This document shows positions 39,001 to 45,300 of a stretch of DNA of 64,000 nt, piece after piece. Source of the stretch: Anastatus disparis (Eukaryota; Arthropoda; Insecta; Hymenoptera; Eupelmidae); contig JAFFSR010000251.1 of NCBI GenBank assembly GCA_017163975.1, positions 6,200,001 through 6,264,000 of the forward strand. Reading direction: 5' to 3'. Below the pieces are notes generated by a model that did no database searches, was not told the DNA's origin, and saw nothing but the letters and a program-made list of their open reading frames with translations. Numbering within the stretch: position 1 is the first letter of the stretch; every line of letters begins with the position of its first letter. A program made the position numbers and the translations under genes.

Positions 39001-39282
39001 CAGAATGACATCTTTTTATGTAAAAAAAAAAAATTTTAATTTTTAGCAAAAAATATACTATTCAAGCATTAAGAAATTTTAAATAAAATACCATTTTTTA
39101 AAAGTTATCTCTAAAAGTTTTATTAAATAGAATTAATTAATTTTACAGAAACGGAAATCGATATTAGATTTGGCGAGGAAGAACCAGATGAATTTAAAGT
39201 TGATCGTCCATCAGTTTTCATCATTGTTAAGACAGATCTGGACTTATTTGCGGGTCATATCAACGATATAGTAACGGAATAA
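1..39282 (+). CDS. Serpin gene (3' part) with an array of alternative terminal exons
   Basis: Gene-level entry. The window opens inside a serpin: exon 1-96 and exon 713-848 are constant, and 22 intact terminal exons follow between 1946 and 39282, each in phase 1 with its own stop. A transcript should join 848 to one of them. Inhibitory serpins trap a target protease through the RCL; the hinge here (EEGSEAAA) has the small residues needed for loop insertion. Insect serpins of this architecture (Manduca serpin-1, the Pteromalus puparum venom serpin gene) act in haemolymph immune cascades, and one Pteromalus isoform is a venom protein. The first exons, including any signal peptide, lie left of the window. 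AATAAA signals follow many of the exons, which fits alternative last exons rather than cassette exons. The array structure is seen directly; extracellular immune or venom roles are inferred. Confidence 0.93.
713..848 (+). CDS. Serpin constant exon carrying the inhibitory hinge
   Basis: The acceptor TTTCAG ends at 712. The exon reads LGMTDMF, then FSGIS, then [24 protein letters not shown] and a single G before the GTAAGT donor, so it ends in phase 1. The P17-P8 hinge ([10 protein letters not shown]) is a good inhibitory consensus with Gly at P15 and Ser at P14. Everything past P8 comes from one of the alternative exons. This exon therefore fixes the inhibitory mechanism, and the downstream exon sets specificity. 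Confidence 0.96.
849..1945 (+). other. Intron with GT-rich segment before the first alternative exon
   Basis: No coding exon is visible. From about 950 to 1145 the + strand is strongly T/G rich with repeated GGTGG, GGTGTTG and TTTGTGT motifs, unlike the A/T-balanced introns elsewhere. It lies directly downstream of the shared donor, where a sequence controlling exon choice might be expected. That role is speculative. Confidence 0.4.
1946..2079 (+). CDS. Serpin alternative terminal exon 1 (predicted P1 Arg)
   Basis: Acceptor TTTCTATAG ends at 1945 and the phase-1 reading continues to TAA at 2077-2079. Counting P7 as the junction residue, the loop reads AEVAKAR/SF, predicting P1-P1' Arg-Ser and a trypsin-like target. 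The scaffold half has the conserved IDRPFYFVI, but the usual LFSGHV is IIVGEI, so the last strand is divergent. An AATAAA lies about 160 nt downstream. Confidence 0.9.
2080..5014 (+). other. Long AT-rich intronic spacer
   Basis: About 2.9 kb with no DRPF-type exon in any frame I could follow. The part from about 3940 onward is the start of a duplicated block whose second copy begins near 8165. Nothing else recognised. Confidence 0.6.
5015..5154 (+). CDS. Serpin alternative terminal exon 2 (predicted P1 Tyr)
   Basis: Acceptor CTTAATACAG ends at 5014; phase-1 frame to TAA. The loop reads AVKFHTY/SI, predicting Tyr-Ser and a chymotrypsin-like target. The scaffold half carries INKPFVFKI and VFDGHVVQP, near-identical to the copy at 9280, while the loop halves differ. 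AATAAA lies about 115 nt downstream. The open frame upstream of the acceptor (from 4924) is intronic. Confidence 0.92.
6059..6186 (+). CDS. Serpin alternative terminal exon 3 (P1 Val or Arg)
   Basis: Acceptor TTTTTGTAG ends at 6058. The loop starts GEITGRV/EF, so P1 is Val by strict counting, or Arg if the loop is one residue shorter. The scaffold has ADRPFLFVI, but the end is [10 protein letters not shown]: the GH dipeptide is replaced by GK. It stops at 6184-6186 with AATAAA about 20 nt later. Its sister at 10332 shares all these features. Confidence 0.9.
6843..6959. mobile_element. Near-perfect hairpin, MITE-like
   Basis: Two arms of about 39 nt pair (6843-6881 against 6921-6959) with few mismatches, starting TACGATAC and running through CACTTTATTACACGGC. 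A second inner stem built on GTTATCGCCC and GGGCGATAAC closes on a short loop, so nearly the whole 117 nt can fold. It abuts the 6970 element and is missing from the paralogous block. Confidence 0.75.
6970..7669. mobile_element. TIR element of the TAGCAC family (about 700 bp)
   Basis: The left end reads TAGCACGTGGGACATAAATC and the right end, reverse complemented, TAGCACTGCGGGACCTAAAT, giving an imperfect terminal inverted repeat over 20 nt. The ends match those of the element at 33726 and the left end of that at 22931. No transposase frame is visible inside, so it is non-autonomous. A PIF/Harbinger-like origin is possible but not shown. Confidence 0.65.
9280..9419 (+). CDS. Serpin alternative terminal exon 4 (predicted P1 Tyr)
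   Basis: Acceptor CCCAATACAG ends at 9279. The loop is AFRVFAY/SS, predicting Tyr-Ser as in its sister at 5015, but most other loop residues differ. The tail, [11 protein letters not shown] then [11 protein letters not shown], is almost unchanged between the two. It stops at 9417-9419. Confidence 0.92.
10332..10459 (+). CDS. Serpin alternative terminal exon 5 (P1 Val or Arg)
   Basis: Acceptor TTTTTATAG ends at 10331. The loop GKITGRV/KF resembles the sister exon at 6059 and the tail has [20 protein letters not shown] and TAA. GK again replaces GH. AATAAA follows within about 60 nt. Both members of this pair keep an open frame, which suggests the unusual tail is tolerated. Confidence 0.9.
11235..11359 (+). 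CDS. Serpin alternative terminal exon 6 (predicted P1 Gly)
   Basis: Acceptor TTCTTCTAG ends at 11234. The loop reads ALMLLPG/SA, so Gly-Ser by counting; hydrophobic P2-P6 residues surround it. The scaffold is [10 protein letters not shown] and [11 protein letters not shown], then TAA. It belongs to copy B only; no partner is seen in copy A. Confidence 0.9.
11988..12133 (+). CDS. Divergent candidate serpin terminal exon
   Basis: A good acceptor (TTTTCAAGCAG, ending 11987) in the right phase opens a 48-codon frame to TAA. The loop would be ELESVGF/KQ. The expected F-x-V-x-R-P becomes FEVNRLYL, and LFSGHV becomes LFIRNF, so the invariant Pro, Gly and His are missing. Length and spacing match real exons. 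It is either a decaying exon whose frame has not yet broken, or a non-canonical variant. Confidence 0.45.
12150..12522. mobile_element. Foldback element just after the divergent exon
   Basis: The left half (GTTCTGAGTCAC ... AAAGTTACTAGATTTTCAAA) is repeated inverted in the right half (TTTGAAAATCTAGTAACTTT ... GTGACCCGGATCCC), meeting near 12335. A piece with the same motif (GCATAAACATGAAGAAA) also occurs near 8070, at the end of duplication copy A. Any open frames inside are incidental. Confidence 0.6.
13038..13126 (+). pseudogene. Relict serpin terminal exon
   Basis: After an AAAATAG acceptor-like site in the correct phase come [15 protein letters not shown] and ISLF, then FCYFA and a stop. 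The DRPFYF core is intact, but the loop is only about five residues before the core, and the GHVxxP tail is gone. A pyrimidine tract is weak. The exon is probably dead or truncated. Confidence 0.65.
14840..14902 (-). repeat. tRNA-derived repeat (SINE-like or tRNA pseudogene)
   Basis: On the minus strand GGTTTACTTGGTAGAGCA resembles an A box and D arm, and AAGTTCGAATTCC a B box and T loop. The acceptor stem does not pair convincingly, so this is not called as a functional tRNA. Related copies occur near 17563-17628, 19000-19035, 20281-20317 and 22455-22511, all inside serpin introns. Confidence 0.5.
15102..15250 (+). CDS. Serpin alternative terminal exon 7 (predicted P1 Leu)
   Basis: Acceptor AATTTTTCAG ends at 15101. 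The loop is VIKLRPL/SA, giving Leu-Ser and suggesting an elastase- or chymotrypsin-like target. The scaffold has [24 protein letters not shown] and TAG. It is the first of the VDRPSYF subfamily continued by the exons at 17345-23779. AATAAA is near 15404. Confidence 0.93.
15251..17344 (+). other. Intron; first copy of the 16.6-23.9 kb unit repeat begins near its end
   Basis: No exon is seen. From about 16690 a phrase (AGACTTTATGCTTCGG) begins the unit that recurs before the exons at 18078, 19441, 20720 and 23779. Confidence 0.5.
17345..17493 (+). CDS. Serpin alternative terminal exon 8 (predicted P1 Ala)
   Basis: Acceptor AATTTTTCAG ends at 17344. The loop ELLPTFA/SA predicts Ala-Ser. The scaffold reads [28 protein letters not shown]. 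It resembles 20720 in having an extended proline-containing post-loop segment. Confidence 0.93.
17563..17660 (-). repeat. tRNA-derived repeat, duplicated head to tail
   Basis: Minus-strand copy of the 14840 tRNA-like sequence with a second partial copy alongside (the phrase ATCCAATGCTCT followed by ATCCAGTGCTCT). The same double arrangement is present at 22455-22560, so the doubling predates copying of the unit. Confidence 0.5.
18078..18223 (+). CDS. Serpin alternative terminal exon 9 (P1 Gly or Arg)
   Basis: Acceptor TTTTTCAG ends at 18077. The loop VVRLIKG/RS gives Gly by strict counting; a loop longer by one residue gives Arg-Ser, the more usual inhibitory pair and the one aligned in the related exon at 23779 (EVIFIGR/S). 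The tail is [29 protein letters not shown] is about 35 nt after the stop. Confidence 0.93.
19441..19592 (+). CDS. Serpin alternative terminal exon 10 (P1 Asn or His)
   Basis: Acceptor AATTTTTCAG ends at 19440. The loop VLKLAVN/HS gives Asn, or His-Ser with one extra residue. Tail: [23 protein letters not shown]. The normally conserved Pro after GHV is Thr here (FET against FEP in the 20720 copy). AATAAA lies about 55 nt downstream. Confidence 0.92.
20720..20871 (+). CDS. Serpin alternative terminal exon 11 (P1 Ile or Gln)
   Basis: Acceptor ATTTTTCAG ends at 20719. The loop ALLLPMI/QS gives Ile, or Gln-Ser if one residue longer. The tail ([24 protein letters not shown]) is nearly the same as at 19441, whereas the loop shares almost nothing with it. 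AATAAA about 55 nt downstream. Confidence 0.92.
20872..22930 (+). other. Intronic block copied from the 13.7-14.8 kb region
   Basis: No exon is visible. From about 21255 to 22330 the text follows 13690-14800 (for example TTATATAAATTTAACCAAT and the later T-rich stretch). It leads into the last copy of the unit repeat, with the double tRNA-like sequence at 22455-22560. Confidence 0.55.
23107..23162. repeat. Short minisatellite, 10-nt unit
   Basis: About six tandem copies of AAATTTTTAA within the inserted element. Low-complexity; no function implied. Confidence 0.8.
23492..23565. repeat. Inverted repeat inside the inserted element
   Basis: GGTTTTCGTTTGGAGAAGG at 23492 pairs with CCTTTTCCAAACGAAAATAC near 23545, with stems of about 24 nt and a loop of about 24 nt. 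It may be the end of a second element nested in the first. Confidence 0.6.
23779..23921 (+). CDS. Serpin alternative terminal exon 12 (predicted P1 Arg)
   Basis: Acceptor TTTTTCAG ends at 23778. The loop EVIFIGR/SW gives Arg-Ser, a trypsin-like specificity. Tail: [27 protein letters not shown]; the usual SGH is GGH. A transposon lies just 40 nt upstream of the acceptor, though the conserved 38-nt acceptor block is intact. AATAAA about 55 nt downstream. Confidence 0.92.
24690..24829 (+). CDS. Serpin alternative terminal exon 13 (predicted P1 Thr)
   Basis: Acceptor ATTTTTTAG ends at 24689. The loop VVGVQIT/SA gives Thr-Ser. Tail: [29 protein letters not shown]. The exon is not part of the 16.7-23.9 kb unit family. 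AATAAA about 47 nt downstream. Confidence 0.92.
25569..26717 (+). pseudogene. Dead non-LTR retrotransposon (reverse transcriptase remnant)
   Basis: Translated pieces in shifting frames give RT-like text: [10 protein letters not shown] and FRKNHS near 25570-25670, LLLFD near 25735, then YADELYI with [10 protein letters not shown] and [14 protein letters not shown] at 25986-26345, and a C-terminal [19 protein letters not shown] at 26466-26717. Stops and frameshifts separate them. The catalytic YADD reads YADE. A 5' end and poly(A) tail are not identified. A LINE of the jockey/RTE type, as is common in hymenopteran genomes, is likely; the exact clade is not determined. Confidence 0.8.
26784..26891. 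mobile_element. Short MITE with 13-nt perfect TIRs
   Basis: CCCTGGTAGAAAT at 26784-26796 is exactly inverted at 26879-26891 (ATTTCTACCAGGG). The 108-nt element follows the LINE remnant. Family unknown. Confidence 0.7.
27367..27515 (+). pseudogene. Serpin terminal pseudo-exon with lost acceptor and internal stop
   Basis: In phase 1 from 27367 it reads [11 protein letters not shown], then [10 protein letters not shown], a TAA, then [19 protein letters not shown] and the normal final TAA. The two bases before it are GG where a TTTTTAG acceptor is expected. Two independent disabling changes show it is dead, yet the rest still aligns with the neighbouring exon at 27804. Confidence 0.8.
27804..27943 (+). 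CDS. Serpin alternative terminal exon 14 (predicted P1 Val)
   Basis: Acceptor ATCTTTCAG ends at 27803. The loop [13 protein letters not shown] gives Val-Ser. Tail: [26 protein letters not shown]. It pairs with 34188, which has the same APLPP segment. An AATAAA lies about 300 nt downstream. Confidence 0.93.
28816..28952 (+). CDS. Serpin alternative terminal exon 15 (predicted P1 Asp)
   Basis: Acceptor TTTTACTAG ends at 28815. The loop ETEIMTD/SL gives Asp-Ser, an acidic P1 that would suit a caspase- or granzyme-B-like or other unusual protease, or no protease at all. Tail: [34 protein letters not shown] about 37 nt downstream. No close relative in the array. Confidence 0.92.
28953..31637 (+). 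other. Long intron without recognisable exon
   Basis: About 2.7 kb. A slightly GC-richer stretch around 30310-30550 has overlapping open frames on both strands, but no splice or family signal. A small TIR element lies at 31342-31440. Confidence 0.5.
31342..31440. mobile_element. 99-nt MITE-like inverted repeat
   Basis: The left end TATGCACCTAGGGAGTGAAA is imperfectly inverted at the right end (TTTTCCTCCCTGGGTGTATA). About 21 of 26 arm positions match. Confidence 0.6.
31638..31774 (+). CDS. Serpin alternative terminal exon 16 (predicted P1 Phe)
   Basis: Acceptor TTCTGTATAG ends at 31637. The loop [12 protein letters not shown] gives Phe-Ser. Tail: [13 protein letters not shown], then [21 protein letters not shown] replaces GH and the loop between the last strands is longer. 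No canonical AATAAA is seen before the exon at 32119, so it may share that exon's poly(A) site. Sister: 35186. Confidence 0.9.
32119..32249 (+). CDS. Serpin alternative terminal exon 17 (predicted P1 Arg)
   Basis: Acceptor AATTTATAG ends at 32118. The loop EAGIEDR/FG gives Arg-Phe. Tail: [10 protein letters not shown] (DH rather than DR, as in vertebrate serpins), [15 protein letters not shown]. Related to 36054 and 39149, which share the acidic post-loop segment. AATAAA about 300 nt downstream. Confidence 0.92.
33591..33653 (+). pseudogene. 3' remnant of a serpin terminal exon
   Basis: Reads [20 protein letters not shown] then TAA, matching the last 20 residues of the VDRPSYF-type exons ([21 protein letters not shown]) with GH changed to SR. 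The 5' half is not recognisable. Its position before 34188 mirrors the pseudo-exon 27367 before 27804, so both may descend from one ancestral exon. Confidence 0.65.
33726..33899. mobile_element. TAGCAC-family MITE, 174 nt
   Basis: The left end TAGCACTGAGTGGCATAAAT is imperfectly inverted at the right end (ATTTATACTAGTCAGTGCTA). Ends match those at 6970. It is short enough to be all MITE. Confidence 0.75.
33911..34002. mobile_element. Second MITE adjacent to the first
   Basis: ATGATACTCATGGTATAAAT at the left is imperfectly inverted at the right (ATTTATGCCAGTATCAT), and the arms continue inward through GGTCTAT and ACGACGTG. About 92 nt, almost wholly foldback. Confidence 0.65.
34188..34333 (+). 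CDS. Serpin alternative terminal exon 18 (predicted P1 Ala)
   Basis: Acceptor ATTTTTCAG ends at 34187. The loop [13 protein letters not shown] gives Ala-Met, against Val-Ser in its relative at 27804. Tail: [30 protein letters not shown] lies about 130 nt downstream. Confidence 0.93.
35186..35322 (+). CDS. Serpin alternative terminal exon 19 (predicted P1 Leu)
   Basis: Acceptor TTGTATATAG ends at 35185. The loop [12 protein letters not shown] gives Leu-Ser. Tail: [31 protein letters not shown], like 31638 including the GL in place of GH. The SLPIF and scaffold parts are conserved between the two, but residues before P1 differ. Confidence 0.92.
36054..36247 (+). CDS. Serpin alternative terminal exon 20 with C-terminal extension (P1 Arg)
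   Basis: Acceptor AAAATTTTAG ends at 36053. The loop EAEIDMR/MG gives Arg-Met. Tail: [22 protein letters not shown]. In the relative at 32119 the next codon is TAA; here it is AAA, and the frame runs 20 more residues (beginning KSQNVIII, ending FHRG) to TAA at 36245-36247. An AATAAA is about 290 nt downstream. The extension looks like read-through into former 3' UTR. Confidence 0.9.
36992..37131 (+). CDS. Serpin alternative terminal exon 21 (predicted P1 Lys)
   Basis: Acceptor TCTTTTTCAG ends at 36991. The loop [11 protein letters not shown] is unusually Met-rich and gives Lys-Met. Tail: [24 protein letters not shown]. Met at P3, P2 and P1' region residues may make it oxidation-sensitive, as known for Met-P1 serpins; this is speculative. 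Confidence 0.93.
37201..37823. mobile_element. TIR element, about 620 nt
   Basis: The left end ATATGGCGTCATCCTTGAAT followed by TACGTAA is imperfectly inverted at the right end (TTACGTAATTTAAGGATGAT then CCATAT). No transposase frame inside. Confidence 0.65.
39149..39282 (+). CDS. Serpin alternative terminal exon 22, last in array (P1 Arg)
   Basis: Acceptor AATTTTACAG ends at 39148. The loop ETEIDIR/FG gives Arg-Phe, as at 32119, with an acidic post-loop GEEEPDE. Tail: [25 protein letters not shown]. Several AATAAA motifs follow (first at about 39418, others near 39680-39700). No later exon of this type is seen, so it closes the array. Confidence 0.93.
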
Positions 39283-41663
39283 AATTACCAAATGTTTTAG
39301 TATAAACAAAACTAATAAAATATACTTATATACTCATTGAACTTCTATAAAACTTTATACTCATTAAATTTACAGATTTTAAGAATCTCAATTTTTATGT
39401 GTATCTTAAAATATAAAATAAAACAAAAAAATTAGTTTAGGCCATTTATATATTGAATTTTAATGATAATTTTATGCTTTGAAAAAAAGAAAAATCATAT
39501 TAAAACAAATTAAATAAAAATTGTAATATAATTTTAATTATCTGATTAATTAAATATACGTATAGTTTATATCTGTGAAGTATTGAATTTTTTGCAGCAA
39601 TCAATAATAGATTGATAACTTTTATTTATTTATATAAAAATTAGTAAATATTTGTAAGTGTGTGTATATATGTTTGATGAATAAAAAAATTTTAATCAAT
39701 AAAATTGCGAGAATTCCTATTTAATTATAATTTTATAATAATGATATCATGATTTTTTGTTGGAAACAGTTCATTTAATAATAAATAATATTAAAAATAT
39801 ATATGTTATATGAATAATGTTAAAATGAAATCATATAAGAGATGTGATTGTATAGAAGAATGAGCGTTCGTGGTGCCTCACTACATCGAGTCACAAAATT
39901 TCAGCTACATCCCCGCTCGAGTGGCTAGGATTTGAATCCCCAGCGGAAACAAACTTCAGATTTTTCTTATGGTTTCTTGGATCTAATCGGCAATACAGAT
40001 GGCATGCATACGATGAGTTTAATGGGTAAAACTCCAGTACTACTTACGGGAGTCGAACTCTCAAATCGAAAATAAATCAGGAAAAAGGGAAAACGAGAAG
40101 ATTCTCATGCTTCCTACTGACTGGAGAAACAACTAAACAGATGAATCCTGTCTTATTGATTAGTTAACATCTCGTCAGGTGAGATGGTGCTAAATCCATA
40201 AAGCGGGAAAAAGATGCTAATTAGGCTAAAACCATAGAAAGATTATAAATCTATCGAGCTCGTGAAAAGACGTTAACTTGGAAGAGCGCATAAAAAGATG
40301 CTTATTCAGCCGAGCTCAAAACAAGTTTTTCATGCGCTCGCGTTGACTTAGCATCTTTTTACGCATTTTTCCGAGTTAGCGCCTTTTTACGAACTTGAAT
40401 GAGTTGTAATCTTTGTACGGTTTTCGTCAAATTAGCATCTTTTTCAGCGCTTTATCTAATTAGTACCTTGTTTCTCTCATCTGACGAATTACAATAATAA
40501 AAATAATTAAAAAAAAAATACATTAGTTTGATATATGACTATAATTATTCAATTAAATTTTTAAGCAAACTCTTTCATTAGTCTCGAAGAAATTCGGTTT
40601 CAATAATATTTAAAAACATTAATTTGTTGAAAAGTGGAAAATTTTATCTTATTTAAGAACTTAAAATTTTTCGAGATTAACAAATGATTTTACTTGAAAA
40701 TCTAAATAAATAATGTACGTAGGCTATATCATATTTTTAAATTACTGCATTATCAATTTAATTGAGTATTAATCAATAAGATGGAAACTTTCTACATTAT
40801 TACGTCGTCTCAACTTATAATTTTAATATTAGCAATAAAAATATTTAAATAATATTGAAATTATTATTTTTTGTAAATATAAACATTAATAAAATTTGAC
40901 TGGAATTTGATAAATAAAATACAAAAATTAAGGTATGAGTTTTATTTATTTATTTTTCATTAATACAAAATATAACGTATATAATGGAAGCACTATTTTA
41001 CGTTATTGGCACATATTTATCTCGACTACAAACAATAACCGAGAAAGGTAAGGCACATTAAACGGTTTATCAACCGTAAGTCTTAAGAATAAAATTAAAA
41101 CAGGAGATCAACACTTTATCATGATTGCTTATGCAATCATTAGTGCATCAAAAAAAAGGAATATCACTATCGAATATTTATGCGTAGCTTATTGAGCGAA
41201 CATATAATCGGTTTGGAAGACAAATGTCAAAAGCATTTTGCGACAGCAACTAAATAATTAACTTTACATAAAAGTAGCTCAAAAGCACTAAATAATCGAT
41301 AACAAAACAGATCATTCATATCAACAGCACTTTTATCATTAACATTAAACAGTAAAAGATATTTTGATATAACTCAATTTTTTTTTCATCAAAATGAAAA
41401 TAAACTATAGAACATCTACAACATAAAATAAGTCTTTGTTTTATGGAATGATCTGGACAATTTTAACGAATAATCAAAAAGTATTTTGATGCAAAAAGCA
41501 TAGGAATGAAAAAAATATAAAGGAATACTTTAATATGACAATCAGAGAGATTCTAACTAATTATTAAGCATTATTCTTGAGAATAATGTTAATTTCATTT
41601 CATTCAAGCAACAGTCATATTAAAGCTTTGAAGTTTGCTGATTACTTTTTTAAGCAAGTCATC
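39283..41663. other. Spacer: serpin 3' end, repeats, and 3' UTR of the minus-strand gene
   Basis: Contains poly(A) signals of the last serpin exon, a GC-richer repeat-like stretch at about 39858-40080 with two minus-strand B-box-like motifs (GGATTCAAATCC, GAGTTCGACTCCC), the foldback element at 40173, and probably the 3' UTR of the SANT gene, since TTTATT (minus-strand AATAAA) clusters near 40940. Confidence 0.5.
40173..40486. mobile_element. Foldback element, about 314 nt
   Basis: The left arm (CGTCAGGTGAGA ... AAAAAGATGCTAATT ... CATAAAAAGATGCT) is repeated inverted in the right arm (AGCATCTTTTTACGCAT ... AATTAGCATCTTTTTCAGCG ... TCTCATCTGACG). Internal AAAAGATGCTAA motifs recur in each arm. 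No coding capacity. Confidence 0.7.
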
Positions 41664-42337
41664 TTAACTTATGATGCATCCAGACTCTGATTTTCCAGAT
41701 TTTGTTCCTACAGATGTAATGGAATTTTTTCGCGAGTTTGGCATACTCGCAGTAGTATCTAGAAATTCTTCATCATTATCGGAATCGGAATCTCGAATAA
41801 GTTTATTTCTTGGAATCATGTCTTGCACATAACGCTCAATCATATCATTTTGCGCGAGGATTACTTTACCGTTATGTATCATAAAGGGTAATCCTTTATT
41901 ATGTTGCAATTGAAATTGTTTTTGAATATACAATTGTTGTAATTCTTCAAAGGGGTCTTTTTCTTCTTGTGCAAGACGATTTCTTTCACTTTCAATATCG
42001 CAGATAAAACCAACATGTTTTTCTTGATCAGCATTTAAATTGCGATTGTTATTATTTTGTTGATTTTTAAGAAATTCTGTGGTGAAACCTATAGAACGGG
42101 AAGGCTTTTGAAGAGGATTATAAGATAATCGATTGTCAACCTCATCATTATGATTAGAAATAGTTTTTCCAGGATAAGAGTATCGATCTTGAAGCCAATC
42201 GAGAGTTTTAGCTCTGCTGTCGTAATTCTGCTTATTATTATCATATTGCACATGATTCTCAACTTCAATCGTTTCTTTTCCATCATTCCGTAAAACTACA
42301 TCGTTGGCACCAGGATACGAAGGTTTCTGCATATTTC
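41664..42337 (-). CDS. SANT gene coding exon 7 (C-terminus)
   Basis: Acceptor TTTTTGTAG in phase 1, 224 codons to TAA including stop. It has the IESERNRLAQEEKDPFEEL helix, the segment LPFMIHNGKVILAQNDM, and ends SGKSESGCIIS. The C-terminal CIIS matches a CaaX-like box (Cys, two aliphatics, Ser), so prenylation is conceivable though odd for a DNA-binding protein. Confidence 0.87.
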
Positions 42338-45300
42338 CTACAAAAAAAATTTTTTTAATCTTTATTAATCTATTTACAAAGTGAAAGTCTTATTTTATCT
42401 TCATATTAAAAATAATGAATGATAATAATAATAATTCTTTAATATTTTGAAACTTTTATTTAAAATTTTTTTACAAAGTAAATTTTAAATCCAATTATTT
42501 CATTATTCTCGTATATTATTTTGATTTTAATAATATACTTTATTATCACTTTAGAATCACTTTATGTTGCACATAGTTTTCAACATAGTAATTAATAAAA
42601 ATAACAACTTAAATATTTAACAATAAATATAAGTACAAGTGAATATACAAAAGACATTTTACCAGTTGATACGCGAATATTTAGATCTTTGCGTTGATTT
42701 TCTGGATTCGATGGATTATTTCTCCAACGTGCACTATTCATGACTAGTTGAGCTAGTTGTTGGATAGTCTGTCTTGGTTTATTTGCTTCAAAGAGATCGT
42801 GTCGCTGTGGTGGAACTGATGACTTAGCCGGTGTCGATGAGTTACAAGGCTCACCAATTACTCGATCGTGTGCATTCAACTGGCGCAAACGTTCATAATT
42901 GTCACCTCGGCCAGCAAGGAGATTTTCATTATCACTTTTTGCAGCTGCAAATAAAGTATGAAAGTAGGTAATAGGTTATTAAAAAATCAATTATCTAGTA
43001 GCATAAAAAGTTGAAAGATTTAAAAAAAAGTAGAGCATAGCAATATTAATAAATTTTTCTTATTGTTTTAATTATCTAATAAAAATAGTTAAATATTTTT
43101 ATTTTTAAACTAAAAAAATAATTATTATTTTTTAAACTATTTTAAGAAATTAACGTATAATAGAATACATAAAAGAATAAATAAATAATATAGATTTATT
43201 ATATATAAATTATAATTTTTATTATTACCATTATTATAGCCGTAATCGTTGTATCTACACTGATTAGTAGATCTTATAGGGTAAGATTCTTTATCATTCT
43301 CTCTTTGTCGTCTAAGCCAATTGAGTCGCGCATTCTCGATAATCTCTGCTGATTGAATTTCAGCATCAATAAACGCTGCAGAAAGTATCATTGCAGCATT
43401 TGGCTCACGTTGCGTAAGAAGTCTTCGACGAGATTCTAAATCTTGACCTGCTATTGATTTACGACGGGCATTTTCCACTTCCTCCTGAATATGTCGTTCA
43501 GCTTCCAAGAAATTATTCGTCTCGAATATCAAAGTTTTAGTATCCATACCTGTTTCAAATTCTTTAGTAATACGTCGTTCAGCCGATGATTGAGTTCGGA
43601 CATCATTATTCTAAAATTCAGTAGCATTTTAATTAAATTTATCGTCAGTTAATATAAGCTTTATAAAAATAAATTTAACTAATAATTTTTAGTATTTTTC
43701 ATTTAAAATTTTAGTTAGTAATTTTTTATTACTTTCCAATTTGTATTAAATTGCTTGATTAAAAACTTATCGCAATTAAAGTTCATTGGCGCAATTATTC
43801 ATAAATAAGTCAAAATTCATAATTTTAAATTTATTTTGAGATAAACTATTTTTTTTTTAAATCAAGACTTAATATGAAAACAAACATATTACAAATATTA
43901 CTTTAAAAATAAATTCAGTTTTATTCATGAAAAAAACTTACCGCTGCATGAACTGGTCTGAAGCCGAGTTGTTGTTGAGCTCTAACAAAAGGTGAAGTAG
44001 ATACAGGTCCAAGTTTTTGCCAAATAGCACCAACTTTTTTAGATGGACTCATAATGGGTGAAATAACACCAGGTCTTGTTGTTACAGTATTTTGATTTAC
44101 TGGTTGAGAATTAGCATTTGATACAGTACAAGGTACACGACAGGGCTTTGGAGGTACCAAATCTAATTTTGGTGGTATGACTCCTGGTTTTGGTGGTGGC
44201 AGAAGATTTGTAATTAAAGGCTCTGGAGGAGGTGGTGGTATATCGTCATTACTTTTCTCTTGACTTTTATTCAAAACGGCCGTCTGTACCACGTCTAAAA
44301 GATGATCTAAACGATTTTCAAGACGATTTTGGCGATCACGATCCAAATCAAGAACTCGTGTCACCATCTCATTTTGTGCTGCTAAGATCTAAAAAAATTA
44401 ATTTGCATTTAATATTTAAAAGAACTAAAATTAATACTGAAAATTAAAATTTCATAATTCATCTATGCATAATCAAATAGTTTCTCTTAAAAAATACAAT
44501 AAATATTTATATTTATATAATTATTAAAAGTTATTGTGCTATAAACTTTACTTGAACTGATATAGTAATTTGCACATTCATTTTGTAGTGAAAAACATTT
44601 ATATTTAATATATTAAATTACCTTATTAACCACTTCATTTTGTGAATTTATAGCACTCATCATTAACCGTTCTAATTTTTCAGCTTTTTTCTTTCTAAAA
44701 GGAGCAGAAGGAATATCATCTGTGTTTACAGCGAAATCTTTTAACTTTCTTTCACTATCTGGTGATGGAGAATCTTGGAGGAACTCAATAGATATTGAAT
44801 CATCATTGAATGTAGCATTGTTTGTTATTGTAGTAACATCATTGGTAGGAATATTATCACTCTTTGATTGACAAAATGCATCATTTAAATTTGGTGGAAG
44901 ATCTGGTGAAATACTTGGAGATAATAGTCCTATATTATTTATATTTCCATTGAGATTCTGTTGTCCAATATCTTGAAACTGAGCATAATTAGCAGCCAAG
45001 TTTTGTCTAAAACTATTTTTCCTTGGTTCTTGAGGCATTGCCCTATTATAAACAGAATTCATTTGACCTTTGTTTTGCATTTGTAAAACATTTTCTGCAA
45101 TAATATTTTGTCCAAGACCTAAATGTGTTTGATTATATGCAATCCCTTGATCATTGTATAAACCTTGATTAATATTCTGTATATTTTGACGTAATACAGG
45201 ATTCATCTGCAATCTATTATGTTCCAATATTTGATTTTGAATAAGATTTTGATTAAGTGCTTGATTTTGCTGCCTGTTTTCATGAATAATCTGATTCTGA

